Origin: Hirsutella rhossiliensis
Taxonomy: Eukaryota; Ascomycota; Sordariomycetes; Hypocreales; Ophiocordycipitaceae
Assembly: GCF_020360975.1 (NCBI RefSeq)
Contig: NW_025408683.1
Location: 496,001-560,000, forward strand
Length of the DNA: 64,000 bases
Direction of reading: 5' to 3'
Both the position numbers and the translations under genes were made by a program. Positions 24,801 to 34,047 of the stretch are shown in pieces. The notes below the pieces were generated by a model. It was not told the origin of the DNA and did not search any database. It worked only from the letters and a program-made list of their open reading frames with translations. Within the stretch, counting starts at the first letter, position 1. Every line of letters starts with the position of its first letter.

Positions 24801-27030
24801 TACTTTTATAACGTTAGCTAATTTAGAAGATTTAAATCCCCCCTTCTTAATAGTCTTAAGAAGAGGTCCTAGATAAGGAAACGGAAGAAGAAACCGACGT
24901 CGAAGTAGTCGAGGATAACGCCGACTTCGAAGAAGAAGAGGAAGCTGCTAGATTAGATAATCTAGACGAAGAAGGAGACTATAGGAAAGCGGTAGAGCTA
25001 GAATACGCCTACCTCCCTACGCCTCCTCCTACGTAAGAAGAAGATTTAGAAGCAGCTTTCTCTATTAGTCTTCCCGTCTCGACCCCTAAGGGGGTAGGAA
25101 AGGCACCTCTCGTAAAGGATTACCCGGCTGCCTTTTTATCCTTGCTTCGAGAAGCAAAGGAAGGTATAGGGCCCGATACGGTTACTAAAGAAGACTAATC
25201 TTTCCCCTATTATAATCGTTTTTCCGATTTCTATCTAACGCTAATAAAAGACGGTTCCTACGGAGCATTTATAGTAGGCCGGCTTTTTAAGCTATAGCTA
25301 TTAGCAAGGAAGGTATATAAAAGAGACCTCCCGGACCTACTAGTAAACTAAAAGTAGCTAGAAAAACACCCCTTTAGAGACTAGTTTTTCTAGGCCTAGA
25401 AAGACTACCTAGCCTTATATAAAGAGATAGGGTCTTTTAAAGAGGTCCTTAAGGAAAAGGGAAGAGGAAAATAGGTCCTTAGCTATAAGTAGGTCTCTAT
25501 CTATAAGACTAATAAACACGGCTTCCTTTAAAAGTATAAAGCTTAGCTAGTTATTTACGGGAATTAATAGGAAAAGGGGGATCTTCCTACTAAGGCAACT
25601 ACCCTAGCAGGGATATCTTTTCGGACCCTTATAGCTATAGTAGTAGAATTCGACCTCGAGCTCGATTAGATAGATATAGTTAACGCCTTTATTAACTGCC
25701 TACTTAAGGAAGAAGAAGTTATCTATATACGCTTTCTACTAGGCTTCTAATAGCTAGGAAAGGTTCTATAGCTTAGGAAAGCTCTATACGGACTACGAAG
25801 ATTACCCTTTCTTTAGTAATAGTATTTAACTAGTTCCCTCGAAGCCCTAGGCTTTAAGAAAGTCCCTTAGGAACCGTATATAATATAGAAGGGTAAAATC
25901 ATAGTCTTCTTCTTCGTCGACGATATTATCTAGGCCTACCTAAAAGAGAAAGAGGCTGCTACTAGGGAGGCTATACGAGGCCTATAATAAAGGTATAAGA
26001 TAACTAGGCTAGGGGAGCTAAAGTGGTTCCTAGGGATATAAATCCTTTAGAATAGGTCCTAATAGACTATCTAGCTTACTTAGGACGCTTATATCGATAA
26101 GGTCGCTTATAAATTCCTCCCTAAATCCCTCGATAAGAAGCTTCCTTCTACGCCTATATTAAACGAAGAGCTTTTGCCTAATCTATCCTTTTAAGCTAGG
26201 GAGTAAGAGAAACACTAATATTAATAGAAGGTAGGCTCCCCGCTTTTTTTAGCTATTTCTACTAGACCGGATATCTCTTTTACGGTCTCCTAGCTAGCTA
26301 GGCATAACTAGAATCCTAGCCCTAGGCACTAAGAAGTAGTAGACCGAGCTATCCTTTATCTCTATTTAATAAGATTATATAGTCTATGCCTAGGAGGGCA
26401 GGGAAGGAAACTAGCTACTAAAATCTTCCTTTATTTAAGCGATTCGTCCTTTATAGACAATTCCTTAGATAGAAAGAGCTTATAGGGGTATATTATATCC
26501 CTTTTTAGAGGAACTATTACTTAGAGAGCTTCGAAGTAAGCTACCGTTACTATATTAAGCACGGAGGCAGAGCTACTAGCTCTTTTAAAAGCGTTAAAAG
26601 AAGCGATTTTCCTTAGCCGGCTATTAATATCTCTATAACTATAAATTCCGACCCCGTTAGCTATAGAATGCGATAATATATAGACTATATAAATTCTTAC
26701 GGAGGAAAATAGTAAGCTATCGACCCGGCTATAGTATATCGATATCTACTAGTATTAGTTACGCTAAGAAGTCTAAAGAGGACTTATTTCCGTCCTTTAG
26801 GTTCTAACGGCATTAATAAAAGCCGACGGTCTTATAAAGCCCCTACCGAAGTAGAAGCTAGCTGTCTTTTTATAGTAAATTAGGCTAGAAGACGTTCGAG
26901 AAAAGCTATCCCTAGAAGCCCGCCTTAAGAGTCTATAAGAGGAGCTAATAGCACGTAGGAGGAAGGAGACGTCTATAGCCGAAGAGAGGAATTAGGACTT
27001 ATCTTAGAGGAGGGCCCCTAGCTTAATTAG
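21872..27030 (+). pseudogene. Copia-2 copy 1 gag-pol remnant
   Basis: The gag portion (about 22080-23000) ends in a long Pro/Ala/Thr-rich stretch near 22740-22930. The protease box at about 23412-23445 reads LNSGASLNI, with Asn in place of the catalytic Asp. The integrase has SQGKTKRR (about 23970), an FIDAF block with its Asp at 24101 and NGGAERLRG near 24325. The RT has a YGLRRLP block and FFVDDII with both Asp codons intact at 25916-25924. The RNase H shows TRPDISFTVSQLAR, a DSSFIDNSLDRKS block and LSTEAELLAL. In-frame TAG/TAA at Gln/Trp sites make it non-functional. This is the best-preserved Copia-2 copy. Confidence 0.92.
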
Positions 27031-27272
27031 GACTTATTCTTCTTAAAGGCCCCCTTTTTAAGGACTTATCCTTAGAGAAGCCCCCCTTTCTTATAGCACT
27101 TAATATCCTCCTTAAGGCCCCTTTTTCCTAAAGTAGGTCTAAAAGAGCCCGGGGCTAAAACCCGGATTTCTTAAGTAGGGGATAAGTATAGACTAAGACC
27201 TCCTTTATACGCTTACTAGCCTAAAGCCGTATTAGCTATGCCCTTAAGGGGCAGGCTATAGCTAAGGGGGTA

Positions 27273-27748
27273 TGTCGCGAAGCGTGGCCTAATTTCGCAG
27301 TTCTCGGAGATATCCCTTAGTACGAGGGACCTAAGAAGCTAAAAAACAGGTTTTAAGGAAGGAGCTAAAAGGAGGTGCAGAGAGGAGGGTAGGGGTAAGA
27401 GGGGAAGCAGAAGTAGCGATAGCTTCCTATAGAGGTAGCGAGAGATAAGACGGATATGCCGGCAACGGCTAGAAAGGAGGGGAAAACCGGCAAAAAGCTC
27501 GGTAGTTAAAAGGACATTAGTAGCTTCTTTAAGCAGGATCTTCTTTATTAATTAAGATGCTAGATAGGTGTAAAGAGGGGCGTTGGATAGAGGAAAGAAG
27601 GACAATTAAGGCAATATAATAATCACTCCCCTACCTTTATTGCTGCCCCCGTAAGAATTAAATCTCTCTGCCCTGCCTATCCGACCCCTTACTTCTAATT
27701 TCACCTTCGTGCATTTTATATGCACTTCTCGCATCTCTCTTCGCGAGA
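27273..27748 (+). repeat. Copia-2 copy 1, 3' LTR, largely spared by RIP
   Basis: It is 476 bp, from TGTCGCGAAG to CTTCGCGAGA, terminal inverted repeats with one mismatch. CA and TG dinucleotides are common here, unlike in every other Copia-2 LTR in the window. Confidence 0.93.
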
Positions 27749-27753
27749 ATTAT

Positions 27754-28100
27754 AGCAGAAGTCTTAAAGGAAGGTATAGAGCTCGTTAAAGGAGTTAAAT
27801 ACTAGTAAGGGCGGTAAAGGAGGAATTAGCTTCGCTTCTTAATAGACTTATTTAGCTTATTAGGCACGTTTAGCTCGTCTAGCTTATTAAGAAGAAGATA
27901 AAGATCTATTAGTAATAAGGGTAAGGGGCGTTAACGATAGGGGTAAAAAGCGTTAACGATAGGGGTTAAAGGCGTTAACGATAAGGGTAAGAGGTATTAA
28001 GAGAAAAATTAATCTATAATTATTTTATAGCTACTATACGTTAGTAGTTAAGTTACGTATAAGCGTATAGGCGGGGAAAATTTAGGTATAGGTGCGGTGA
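27754..28100. other. Transition from RIP-mutated repeat to island I
   Basis: No gene is visible. The sequence is still TA-rich up to about 28070 and then becomes ordinary. It contains the 22-bp tandem repeat listed separately. Confidence 0.5.
27922..27987 (+). repeat. 22-bp tandem repeat, three units
   Basis: Units start at 27922, 27944 and 27966 and share the core GCGTTAACGATA. A fourth, degenerate unit follows (TAAGAGGTATTAAGAG). The core contains the palindrome GTTAAC. Confidence 0.8.
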
Positions 28101-29970
28101 GGTAGGGCCCGCACGGGCCCTCTTAGTCGAATAAAGATTTAGTCTTAGGCAAATAGTAATACTCTCTCTGCCTTAGAATAGAACGGATCGGAGCCCGTCT
28201 AGGGCGGAGAGGGAGTGCCGAGGACACTTATCTAAGACCTATCCGCCGACACCCGGTACTTCTTATCGCGCCGTAGGCGCTATATATTCTCCTCTCGTTA
28301 CTTTCTCTGTCTTCTTTATTCTACTCGTCGCTTCCTCTATCCTCTTTTTAATCGTCCTTTTATCCCTTTCGCCCTGCTCCTATATTCCTCCCGCTACTTC
28401 TTGTTCTCCTCTCTTTATCCGTCCTTTCTATCCTTGCATTGTTTCCTCTTATCAGGCCCATTGTTCTTTGCTCTTCCTCCGTTAATGCTTATCGTCCACT
28501 GTCCGTGTGTCCTTTAAGCGTCACTCCCTGTGTCTAACTGTTCCGAGTCCCTCCTGGTCAACAGCCTATCAACTATTCTTACCTAGTTCTTCCCGGCGAG
28601 CCGCAGGCGAGGACAGCGGAGCGCTTGCGCCGAGTTTGAACGCAGTTTAGAAGGAGTGGTCTTATACCCTCCGGTGTGGTTCTGCTTGAACTATTTAAGC
28701 GGAAAGTGGGGTTATAAGCAGTCTCCTCCGGAATATTGTTAGTCCTAGTCCTTGCAAAGGAGCATCCACCTGCACTGGATCAGGTCCTTTCCGTCCAAGA
28801 AAAGGCAGTGCACTTGCGATGATGTCCTTACGGAGTTGAAAAGAAAAGAGATCTATGTCTTCGAGACAGTCGCTCTGCTCGGGGGCCATGGGGTAGAAGT
28901 GACCCCGTCACTCCTACAAGGTTCTCGTTCCTGCTCGTACCAGTGTCCTCTTCCACTCGATGTTCTCCCTCCGGTTGAGGGCCAACTGTGTACTGTTTGT
29001 ATGTGTTTAATGTGGCGGAGCGACTTTATTGGAGGATTGTTAATGCCTTCGTGTGTGCTTTGATCTCGTCCCTTTGCTCGTTGCACTTTCAGGTCCTCCG
29101 TGGCGTGACCTTTTGTGAGTTTGCTTGTGAACGAGCTGACGCAATCGAAGAGTTGTGAGTGTGGCTCTTCGCGCCCAGTCCTTCGGCCTGGTCCCACCTC
29201 CTTCGGGGGGTTGGTTCCGTAGCCATGAGTGGGATTGAGGGTTCGGGGTGGTAGCCGGGGCAATGTGGTGATCTTGTAAACGGGTCGGGAGTACTTTGTA
29301 AACGGTTTGGAATTCGGTTCCCTTGCACAGGGTGTTGAGAGGGTACTACGTCGGGGCTTCCCTTGTAAACGCTTAAAGGAAGGAATCTACGTGCTACGTG
29401 GTGTCCGGTGGTCGTCACAGGCGAGTGCATGTCAATGTCAAACCTTCTATTCTCACTCCTCGTGTATAGGCACAACAAGTCGCTTGTTCGTGAATGCGAT
29501 ATCTGGATATTTACCCTGAAGTGGTTCCACTAGTACACTGCAGCGTGTTGAATGAATGGTTGCTTTCCAGCGAGGCGTAGCCGAGAGTAGAAGGCCGTCC
29601 GCTGAGGACATATGTCGCGCGCAGCACGATAACGTCCCGTAAATAGGGAAAGGAAAAGGAAAAGAATCAGCCGGGTTCTGTTGTGTGTGTAGAGGGGGGG
29701 CCTCATCCTCCATCGGTATTCTGCTCAAACACGTTTAAGTGAAAAGTGAGCATTGGCCATCCTCCCCCGTCTGATTGGCCTTACAACCACTGCATTCCCC
29801 TCCCGTCCATTGCGTGTAAGTACATCACTCCGTTCTCAACGTACTGGGGCCTTTTGCTTGGCCCGTTGGCTGTGGGCCCCCTATATCCCAAATTTAGGCA
29901 AATAGGGGGCCCGGGGGTATGGGTGACTTCCCGTCACCCTTGCCCTTCATGTGATTGCGTGATTAACAGG
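28101..29970. other. Ordinary-composition intergenic stretch without a recognisable gene
   Basis: CA/TG frequencies are normal, so this sequence was not subject to RIP and is probably single-copy. Several open frames of 60-136 codons exist on both strands. None has a known domain and they overlap one another, and the + strand frame at 28752 has no ATG at its start. The left part has a promoter look (next entry). It could hold a non-coding transcript, a spliced gene I cannot assemble, or a decayed gene. Confidence 0.4.
28275..28480 (+). promoter_or_regulatory. Possible + strand promoter: TATA element and pyrimidine-rich tract
   Basis: GCTATATATTC near 28278-28290 is followed by about 190 bp in which the + strand is strongly rich in C and T. 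TATA followed by a CT-rich stretch is a common arrangement around transcription starts in filamentous fungi. No coding sequence could be tied to it. Confidence 0.35.
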
Positions 29971-31221
29971 CTATGCTTCCCCTTTCCCATGCTGCCTCTC
30001 AAAGCTGAAATTCCATACCTCGGCTCTCTGATCTCCTGCTGACGACTGCTTTAGGCCTACGTGCTGGAAAACGCTCGGTTCTAGGGCCCACTTAGCCAGG
30101 GAATGATCCCTAGCGTAGTCCTCGAGGATCTGGTCCCCGGCAAAGGCATACGGAGGGTTCCTCAGCAACGCTTGAAATCCCTCGAGATGTTGCTGCGGAA
30201 AGACCAGCCCCTGTGCGCAGCAGCCGTAATTAGGCATCTCGCGTGCCGGCTGCCATCTCCACGTAAGCGGGTTAATGCGGCTTACGGATATTCGCCCGGC
30301 TATGAAATAGAGGGCGATTAGGGCAGGAAGCCAGAGGCCCAGAACGAGCGCCATAAGTAGGGCACAAGAGCGGGCCGACCCCATAACGGGCACATACTTG
30401 AGCCGTCTCCTCAATAGTATCCTAACCAGAAAGGCGAGAAGAACAACTATGTAGGCCAGAATAATATTCTGGAAGTACGATAGCCATTCTTCGTTGTTCC
30501 AGCCCATAAAGATTTCCGAGTAGAAGAGACGTAGATATACCCAGTCCTTGCTAGTCTTTTTAGACTGAGTCTCGACGTACTGTAGACTCTTCTTGAGTTG
30601 TGCGAACCAGCGAGGCGAGGCTATGATATCATCCTCGACTAGTGCGAAATAGGGAGAGCCGTAGTGCCGACATGTCTCGACGAGGACCGAGTGGTCTAGG
30701 CGCATGTTCTCAACGCGGCCGGTCCCGCGGCCGGGCCCTTCCTTATAGACACTATATGGAACGGTCCGATACACGCTTTCGTTAGTGCTTGACGGACCGT
30801 CGCCGTAAAGAAGGACCTCGTCGGCGATGTTAGCCAGCCAGGGCTGGCTGTAAGCGAAGTGATTCTCGGGGGCCCTGTCGGCGAGAAGGACGACGAGATG
30901 GATGGATGCGCGATCCTCGGGCGTCAAGGTATCGACGAGGGTGGCGACGGTGAAGGCGAGGAAGGACTCGGAGGTGCGATTGATGCTCGGAATGCCGATG
31001 CAGAGAAGCCTGCCATGTGGCTCTGCCTGGTCGATCTTAGGCGGAAGATGCTGCAAATAGGCCTTGGCCTCGGCGGCTCGCTGAAGCGAGTATTTTTGCT
31101 CGTAGGCCCTGCTCTGGTCGTAGAAGATGGAGGACGGATCGTCGTACGAGTTGAAGTAACAGAAAGTGAGGAGCGACAGCCATAAGAGCCAGAAGCCGGC
31201 GTTAAGACGCATTAGGAGCAT
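29971..31221 (-). CDS. PGAP4/TMEM246-like membrane glycosyltransferase
   Basis: The product is 416 aa from a single exon. Residues about 7-23 form an N-terminal signal anchor. A GT-A-like glycosyltransferase domain follows, with the metal-binding acidic motif EDD at 196-198 in the block FALVEDDII. Two close membrane segments (about 252-271 and 284-307) are inserted into the domain, which resumes with NYGCCAQGLVFP (331-342), GDQILEDYA (362-370) and FQHVGLKQSS (385-394). This split by a tandem membrane hairpin is the hallmark of PGAP4, the Golgi enzyme that adds N-acetylgalactosamine to GPI anchors. Length is close to the human protein. The start codon has G at -3; a second Met is at residue 4. 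Composition is normal and no stops interrupt it, so it looks intact. The fungal substrate is inferred, not known. Confident in the family, less in the sugar. Confidence 0.78.
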   Translation of the reverse strand: MLLMRLNAGFWLLWLSLLTFCYFNSYDDPSSIFYDQSRAYEQKYSLQRAAEAKAYLQHLPPKIDQAEPHGRLLCIGIPSINRTSESFLAFTVATLVDTLTPEDRASIHLVVLLADRAPENHFAYSQPWLANIADEVLLYGDGPSSTNESVYRTVPYSVYKEGPGRGTGRVENMRLDHSVLVETCRHYGSPYFALVEDDIIASPRWFAQLKKSLQYVETQSKKTSKDWVYLRLFYSEIFMGWNNEEWLSYFQNIILAYIVVLLAFLVRILLRRRLKYVPVMGSARSCALLMALVLGLWLPALIALYFIAGRISVSRINPLTWRWQPAREMPNYGCCAQGLVFPQQHLEGFQALLRNPPYAFAGDQILEDYARDHSLAKWALEPSVFQHVGLKQSSAGDQRAEVWNFSFERQHGKGEA

Positions 31222-31870
31222 AGCTGCTCCTTGTGTAGACTTGGTGCCAGTCTGGGAATTAGCTCAAGCCAAAGGACTAGCATAAAGAAAAATCAACAAT
31301 AATCGAAGTGAGGGGATAAAGGAATCAATGAATTTATTCCGTGCAGAGGGATCACAATTCTTCCCTTGCGTCTCGACCACCCGGAAGCCCCACACTTCTT
31401 ACGCTTTACATCTTCCTAACTTTGTTGATTATCCAGTAACAGGCCTGCTTGAAGGCCAAACTTCTGCAAGTGTTCAGCATCCTGTCCCTAGTAGCTGGGG
31501 CATGGTCTGTTCCCGCGTGAAGTTGATATTGAAAATAGTTGATCGGCATTGTCGCCGGGCTTTTCATTTTTTTTTTCTGCTCATTGTCGAGCCTTCCTGT
31601 GGCAATTGCAAACAGGGTTTCAAATGCTGCTCTGCCCGCTTGCTTGTCTGGTGTCTAGTTCTTTGGGTCGTGAACGGTTTCCCCTCTAAGAAAATACGAA
31701 AGGTTTCCGATTTTCGTTTTTGCGCTTCGCGTTATAATCTCGCGCTCCTTGGTCTACTACTTACATCGAAACAGAAGATTTTAGATTCCGTTCACATAGC
31801 GCCCACTAACGTCTTTCACGATAATAGGTCAGCGAATAAGAGCGAAAAGAGTCCTAAGTCTACTGCTTAG
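31222..31870 (-). promoter_or_regulatory. Upstream region of the PGAP4-like gene, up to the RIP boundary
   Basis: Composition is ordinary until about 31870, where CA/TG vanish. A 180-codon + strand frame (31328-31870) runs into the RIP-mutated flank, has no domain or signal and is probably chance. No TATA box clearly belonging to the - strand gene was found. Confidence 0.4.
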
Positions 31871-31879
31871 GGTCCCTAT

Positions 31880-32990
31880 AACTTAGCTATAGTTCGCCTC
31901 TTAGTTGCGAGCGATATTAGGTCGGTCCTAAAGAATTCTATTATATACTTTTTATTTATTTATATTATTACTCGTATATAGCCTCTAGGGCTATAGCGAG
32001 GCTAATAGGGGCCTAGACCCTTATTAGTAGTCCTAGCTAGCTATAGAGCCCGGAGGCTTATAACTAATTAGGGAAAGGGTAGCTATAAAGGTAAAAATAA
32101 AGGAAAGGTTAATCTAGTTCCTCCTATGCGGTGTTTTGCCCCCCTAAGGGCCCTAGGGCCCCTAGGGTACTCCTTCTTAAGCTATTTAGCGGTTCCTATC
32201 TCCGTTTTAGCTAAGAAGGTTAAAAGGGCTTCCCTTCCTTTATTAGAGCTATAGAGAAGAGGTAGGCTAAGGGCCTCCTCCCGTCCCTTAGAGGCCTAGT
32301 AAAGGACCTCTCTTTCCCTCCTATAGTTTAGGCACCTTAAGATAAGGTGCTTAGCTATATACCTTCCTTAGCTATAGTAGTAGTTATCTTAGTCTTCCTT
32401 ATTAATCCTCTTTAAGAAGGAAAATAAGAAGCTAGCCTTAAAGAAGAGCTAGTAAAAGGCCGAAAGGGTCGGCCTAGGCCTCCTTATAAGGTCCTTTTTT
32501 AGGCTAAAGGCTAAGCGGGGGGTCTTTTAAATAGATATATAGTATTTACCTAGGTCCTTAGCCTTAGGGCCTTTAGTAACCTTAGTAGCTTAGAGGCCCT
32601 TTTAGTAGTCCTTAATAGCTTATTAGACCTTTCTTTATAAGTAGCTAATAGAGACTAAAGGGGTTCCTTAGGTAAGGGCCCCTAAGCCCTTCTTAGCTAG
32701 CTAGTCGGCTAGCTCGTTACTAAAGATACCTAGGTAGCTAGGGCACTAGTATAGCTATATATTATAAAAGGCCTCTAGGCTAGTTAGGAGCCTTTTAATA
32801 TATATAGCTAGGTCTAAGAAGCCTATAACCTTCCTAATAGCGGCTTAGCTATATATAAAGATATAAGCCTTTATAAGAAGGTTAAGGGGGCTAGGCCTTA
32901 GGGGTCGAGGCCTCCTAGCTAAGTCTTCTAGGACCTTTTATTACGTACTATTAGCGCTGTTAAAGAATCCGACCGTTAGGAGAACTTAAA
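31880..32990 (-). pseudogene. LINE ORF2 C-terminal fragment (RNase H)
   Basis: On the - strand, at about 32688-32745, the frame reads YLGIFSNELADQLAKKG, the C-terminal signature of RNase H in Tad1/I-like LINEs. Just N-terminal to it lies an AAIRKVIGFLDLA block. About 300 bp of C-terminal tail follow to the left. The RT and endonuclease are absent. The fragment is strongly RIP-mutated although both flanking islands are not, so it lies between the two intact genes as a separate mutated block. Confidence 0.75.
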
Positions 32991-33180
32991 ACGTAGGATC
33001 TATATTATAGCCAAAAGTCCTCGCTTTAGCGCTCGTTTATCCTAAACCCTGCTTAGACCACCTCGTTCTTAAGCCTATTAGCGTCTTAGATTAATTAATA
33101 TCGGCTTCCTTCTTAGGCTAATTAATAAGACTAGTCCCGAAGTTTTTCTCTCTCTACTGCCCTTTAAGGTTTAAGGCGTC

Positions 33181-33218
33181 AGAGCATATATCTATATACG
33201 TGGTAGCATATATGCTCT
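33181..33218. promoter_or_regulatory. Perfect 11-bp inverted repeat
   Basis: Arms AGAGCATATAT (33181-33191) and ATATATGCTCT (33208-33218) are separated by 16 bp, about 310 bp before the effector ATG. It could be an operator-like dyad or a small hairpin. Confidence 0.6.
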
Positions 33219-33304
33219 TAATAAAAGTCCACCTACGGTCTTACCTACTTAACGTTTTATTTTTAATATAGTAGACCTAAAGCTACCGGCGGTTATTCTA
33301 AGGA

Positions 33305-33335
33305 TTCAGTTTAAAGATCCTGTTATTAAACTGAA
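33305..33335. promoter_or_regulatory. Perfect 9-bp inverted repeat
   Basis: Arms TTCAGTTTA (33305-33313) and TAAACTGAA (33327-33335) are separated by 13 bp. Confidence 0.55.
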
Positions 33336-33385
33336 CGCTGATGAAGGCTCCAGAGCAGTAACCGGATATAACAATGCCGTGGAGA

Positions 33386-33410
33386 TGAGAATGATTCTCA
33401 GCTCTATAAA
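33386..33410 (+). promoter_or_regulatory. 15-bp palindrome followed by TATA box
   Basis: TGAGAATGATTCTCA (33386-33400) is a perfect dyad with 7-bp arms around one base. TATAAA follows at 33405-33410. Its position directly upstream of the TATA box suggests a binding site for a dimeric regulator of the effector gene. Confidence 0.55.
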
Positions 33411-33528
33411 TTTAAACGCATCCGCTGCTTCTGTCTCGACCTGTTCTAAGAACTCAGTGCTTAACTTTACATCATCCCAATATTATCTTATCTAATCCTT
33501 GAGCCTCGTCGAGCTCTCTTAAGTCACG

Positions 33529-34047
33529 ATGAAGCTCTCACTTCTCCCCTATGCCGCTGTGTTGGCCTCATCTGGCCTTGGCCAGGCTGCCCCAAGCTCC
33601 GTCATTCACAGTGGCCTCCTAGAGGTTCTGCAGCCCGAGGACGGGGCTGCGGTTCTTGAGAAGCGTAGCGAAGCCGATAGCGCTACCTTCACGTTGAGCA
33701 AGAGGGGAAACGAATGCGGAGACTCCACCTTTATCGACCAGGGCAGCGAAGCATCTCCTCTGACGTCTGACTGCGAGCGCCTTTCTTCAAACGTCCAGAA
33801 TGGTGGCCGCTGGACTCTGAGCGGCAGTCAGCGTACACTGGCGACATACGGATCTTGTGCCTTTGGCGCCTCTGGAGGGGGACCATGGTATACGTACGTA
33901 GGCAATGAGGACATTATGGACCTCATCAGGGACTCCATCCGAAAGTTCAGGAGAGGCAATGATGGCAAGATTGGGGCTAAGGGCTCGATGCATTGCAGTG
34001 GTAACGGCGGAGGTGGCAACGTTTACTGGGGGATTTACCACACCTAG
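33529..34047 (+). CDS. Secreted Hce2/Ecp2-domain effector-like protein
   Basis: The product is 172 aa from a single exon. Residues 1-20 form a signal peptide (hydrophobic core SLLPYAAVLASSGLG, cleavage likely at GQA-AP). A pro-region of about 40 residues carries two dibasic KR sites (45-46 and 58-59), as expected for Kex2-type processing. The second is immediately before the conserved domain. The domain (about 61-172) has NECGDSTF at its start, a DCERL block, SCAFG, VGNEDIMDLI and IGAKGSMHC, ending VYWGIYHT. Its four cysteines are at 63, 82, 110 and 156. This is the Hce2 pattern, named after Cladosporium fulvum Ecp2; members are secreted by plant-associated fungi and some cause host necrosis. 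Kex2 processing would leave about 113 residues. The gene is intact, not RIP-mutated, and lies between mutated repeats. Its role on a host is inferred. Confidence 0.85.
   Translation: MKLSLLPYAAVLASSGLGQAAPSSVIHSGLLEVLQPEDGAAVLEKRSEADSATFTLSKRGNECGDSTFIDQGSEASPLTSDCERLSSNVQNGGRWTLSGSQRTLATYGSCAFGASGGGPWYTYVGNEDIMDLIRDSIRKFRRGNDGKIGAKGSMHCSGNGGGGNVYWGIYHT

Larger units (their letters stand above)
21397..27748 (+). mobile_element. Copia-2 copy 1: complete Ty1/Copia element
   Basis: It spans 6352 bp with LTRs of about 476 bp at both ends and exact 5-bp duplications ATTAT at 21392-21396 and 27749-27753. Internal order is gag, protease, integrase, RT, RNase H, all on +. A purine tract (AAGGGGG) precedes the 3' LTR. 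RIP is heavy at the left and weak at the right end, next to island I. The other copies are at 54177-60529 and 35199-39638. Confidence 0.93.
32991..33528 (+). promoter_or_regulatory. Upstream region of the Hce2-domain effector gene
   Basis: Composition turns ordinary from about 33300. It contains three inverted repeats (listed separately) and a TATAAA at 33405-33410, about 120 bp before the ATG. The ATG context is GTCACGATG, with A at -3. Confidence 0.55.

Noticed and set aside
28695..30042. Several overlapping open frames of 64-136 codons on both strands
   Set aside because: They overlap each other, lack known domains, and the + strand frame at 28752 opens with TTG rather than ATG. I see no consistent splice model.
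30103..31185. Two + strand frames over the PGAP4-like gene
   Set aside because: They lie wholly antisense to a well-supported CDS.
31328..31870. 180-codon + strand frame starting with ATG
   Set aside because: It has low-complexity, Phe/Cys-rich content without signal or domain, and runs into the RIP-mutated flank. Probably chance.
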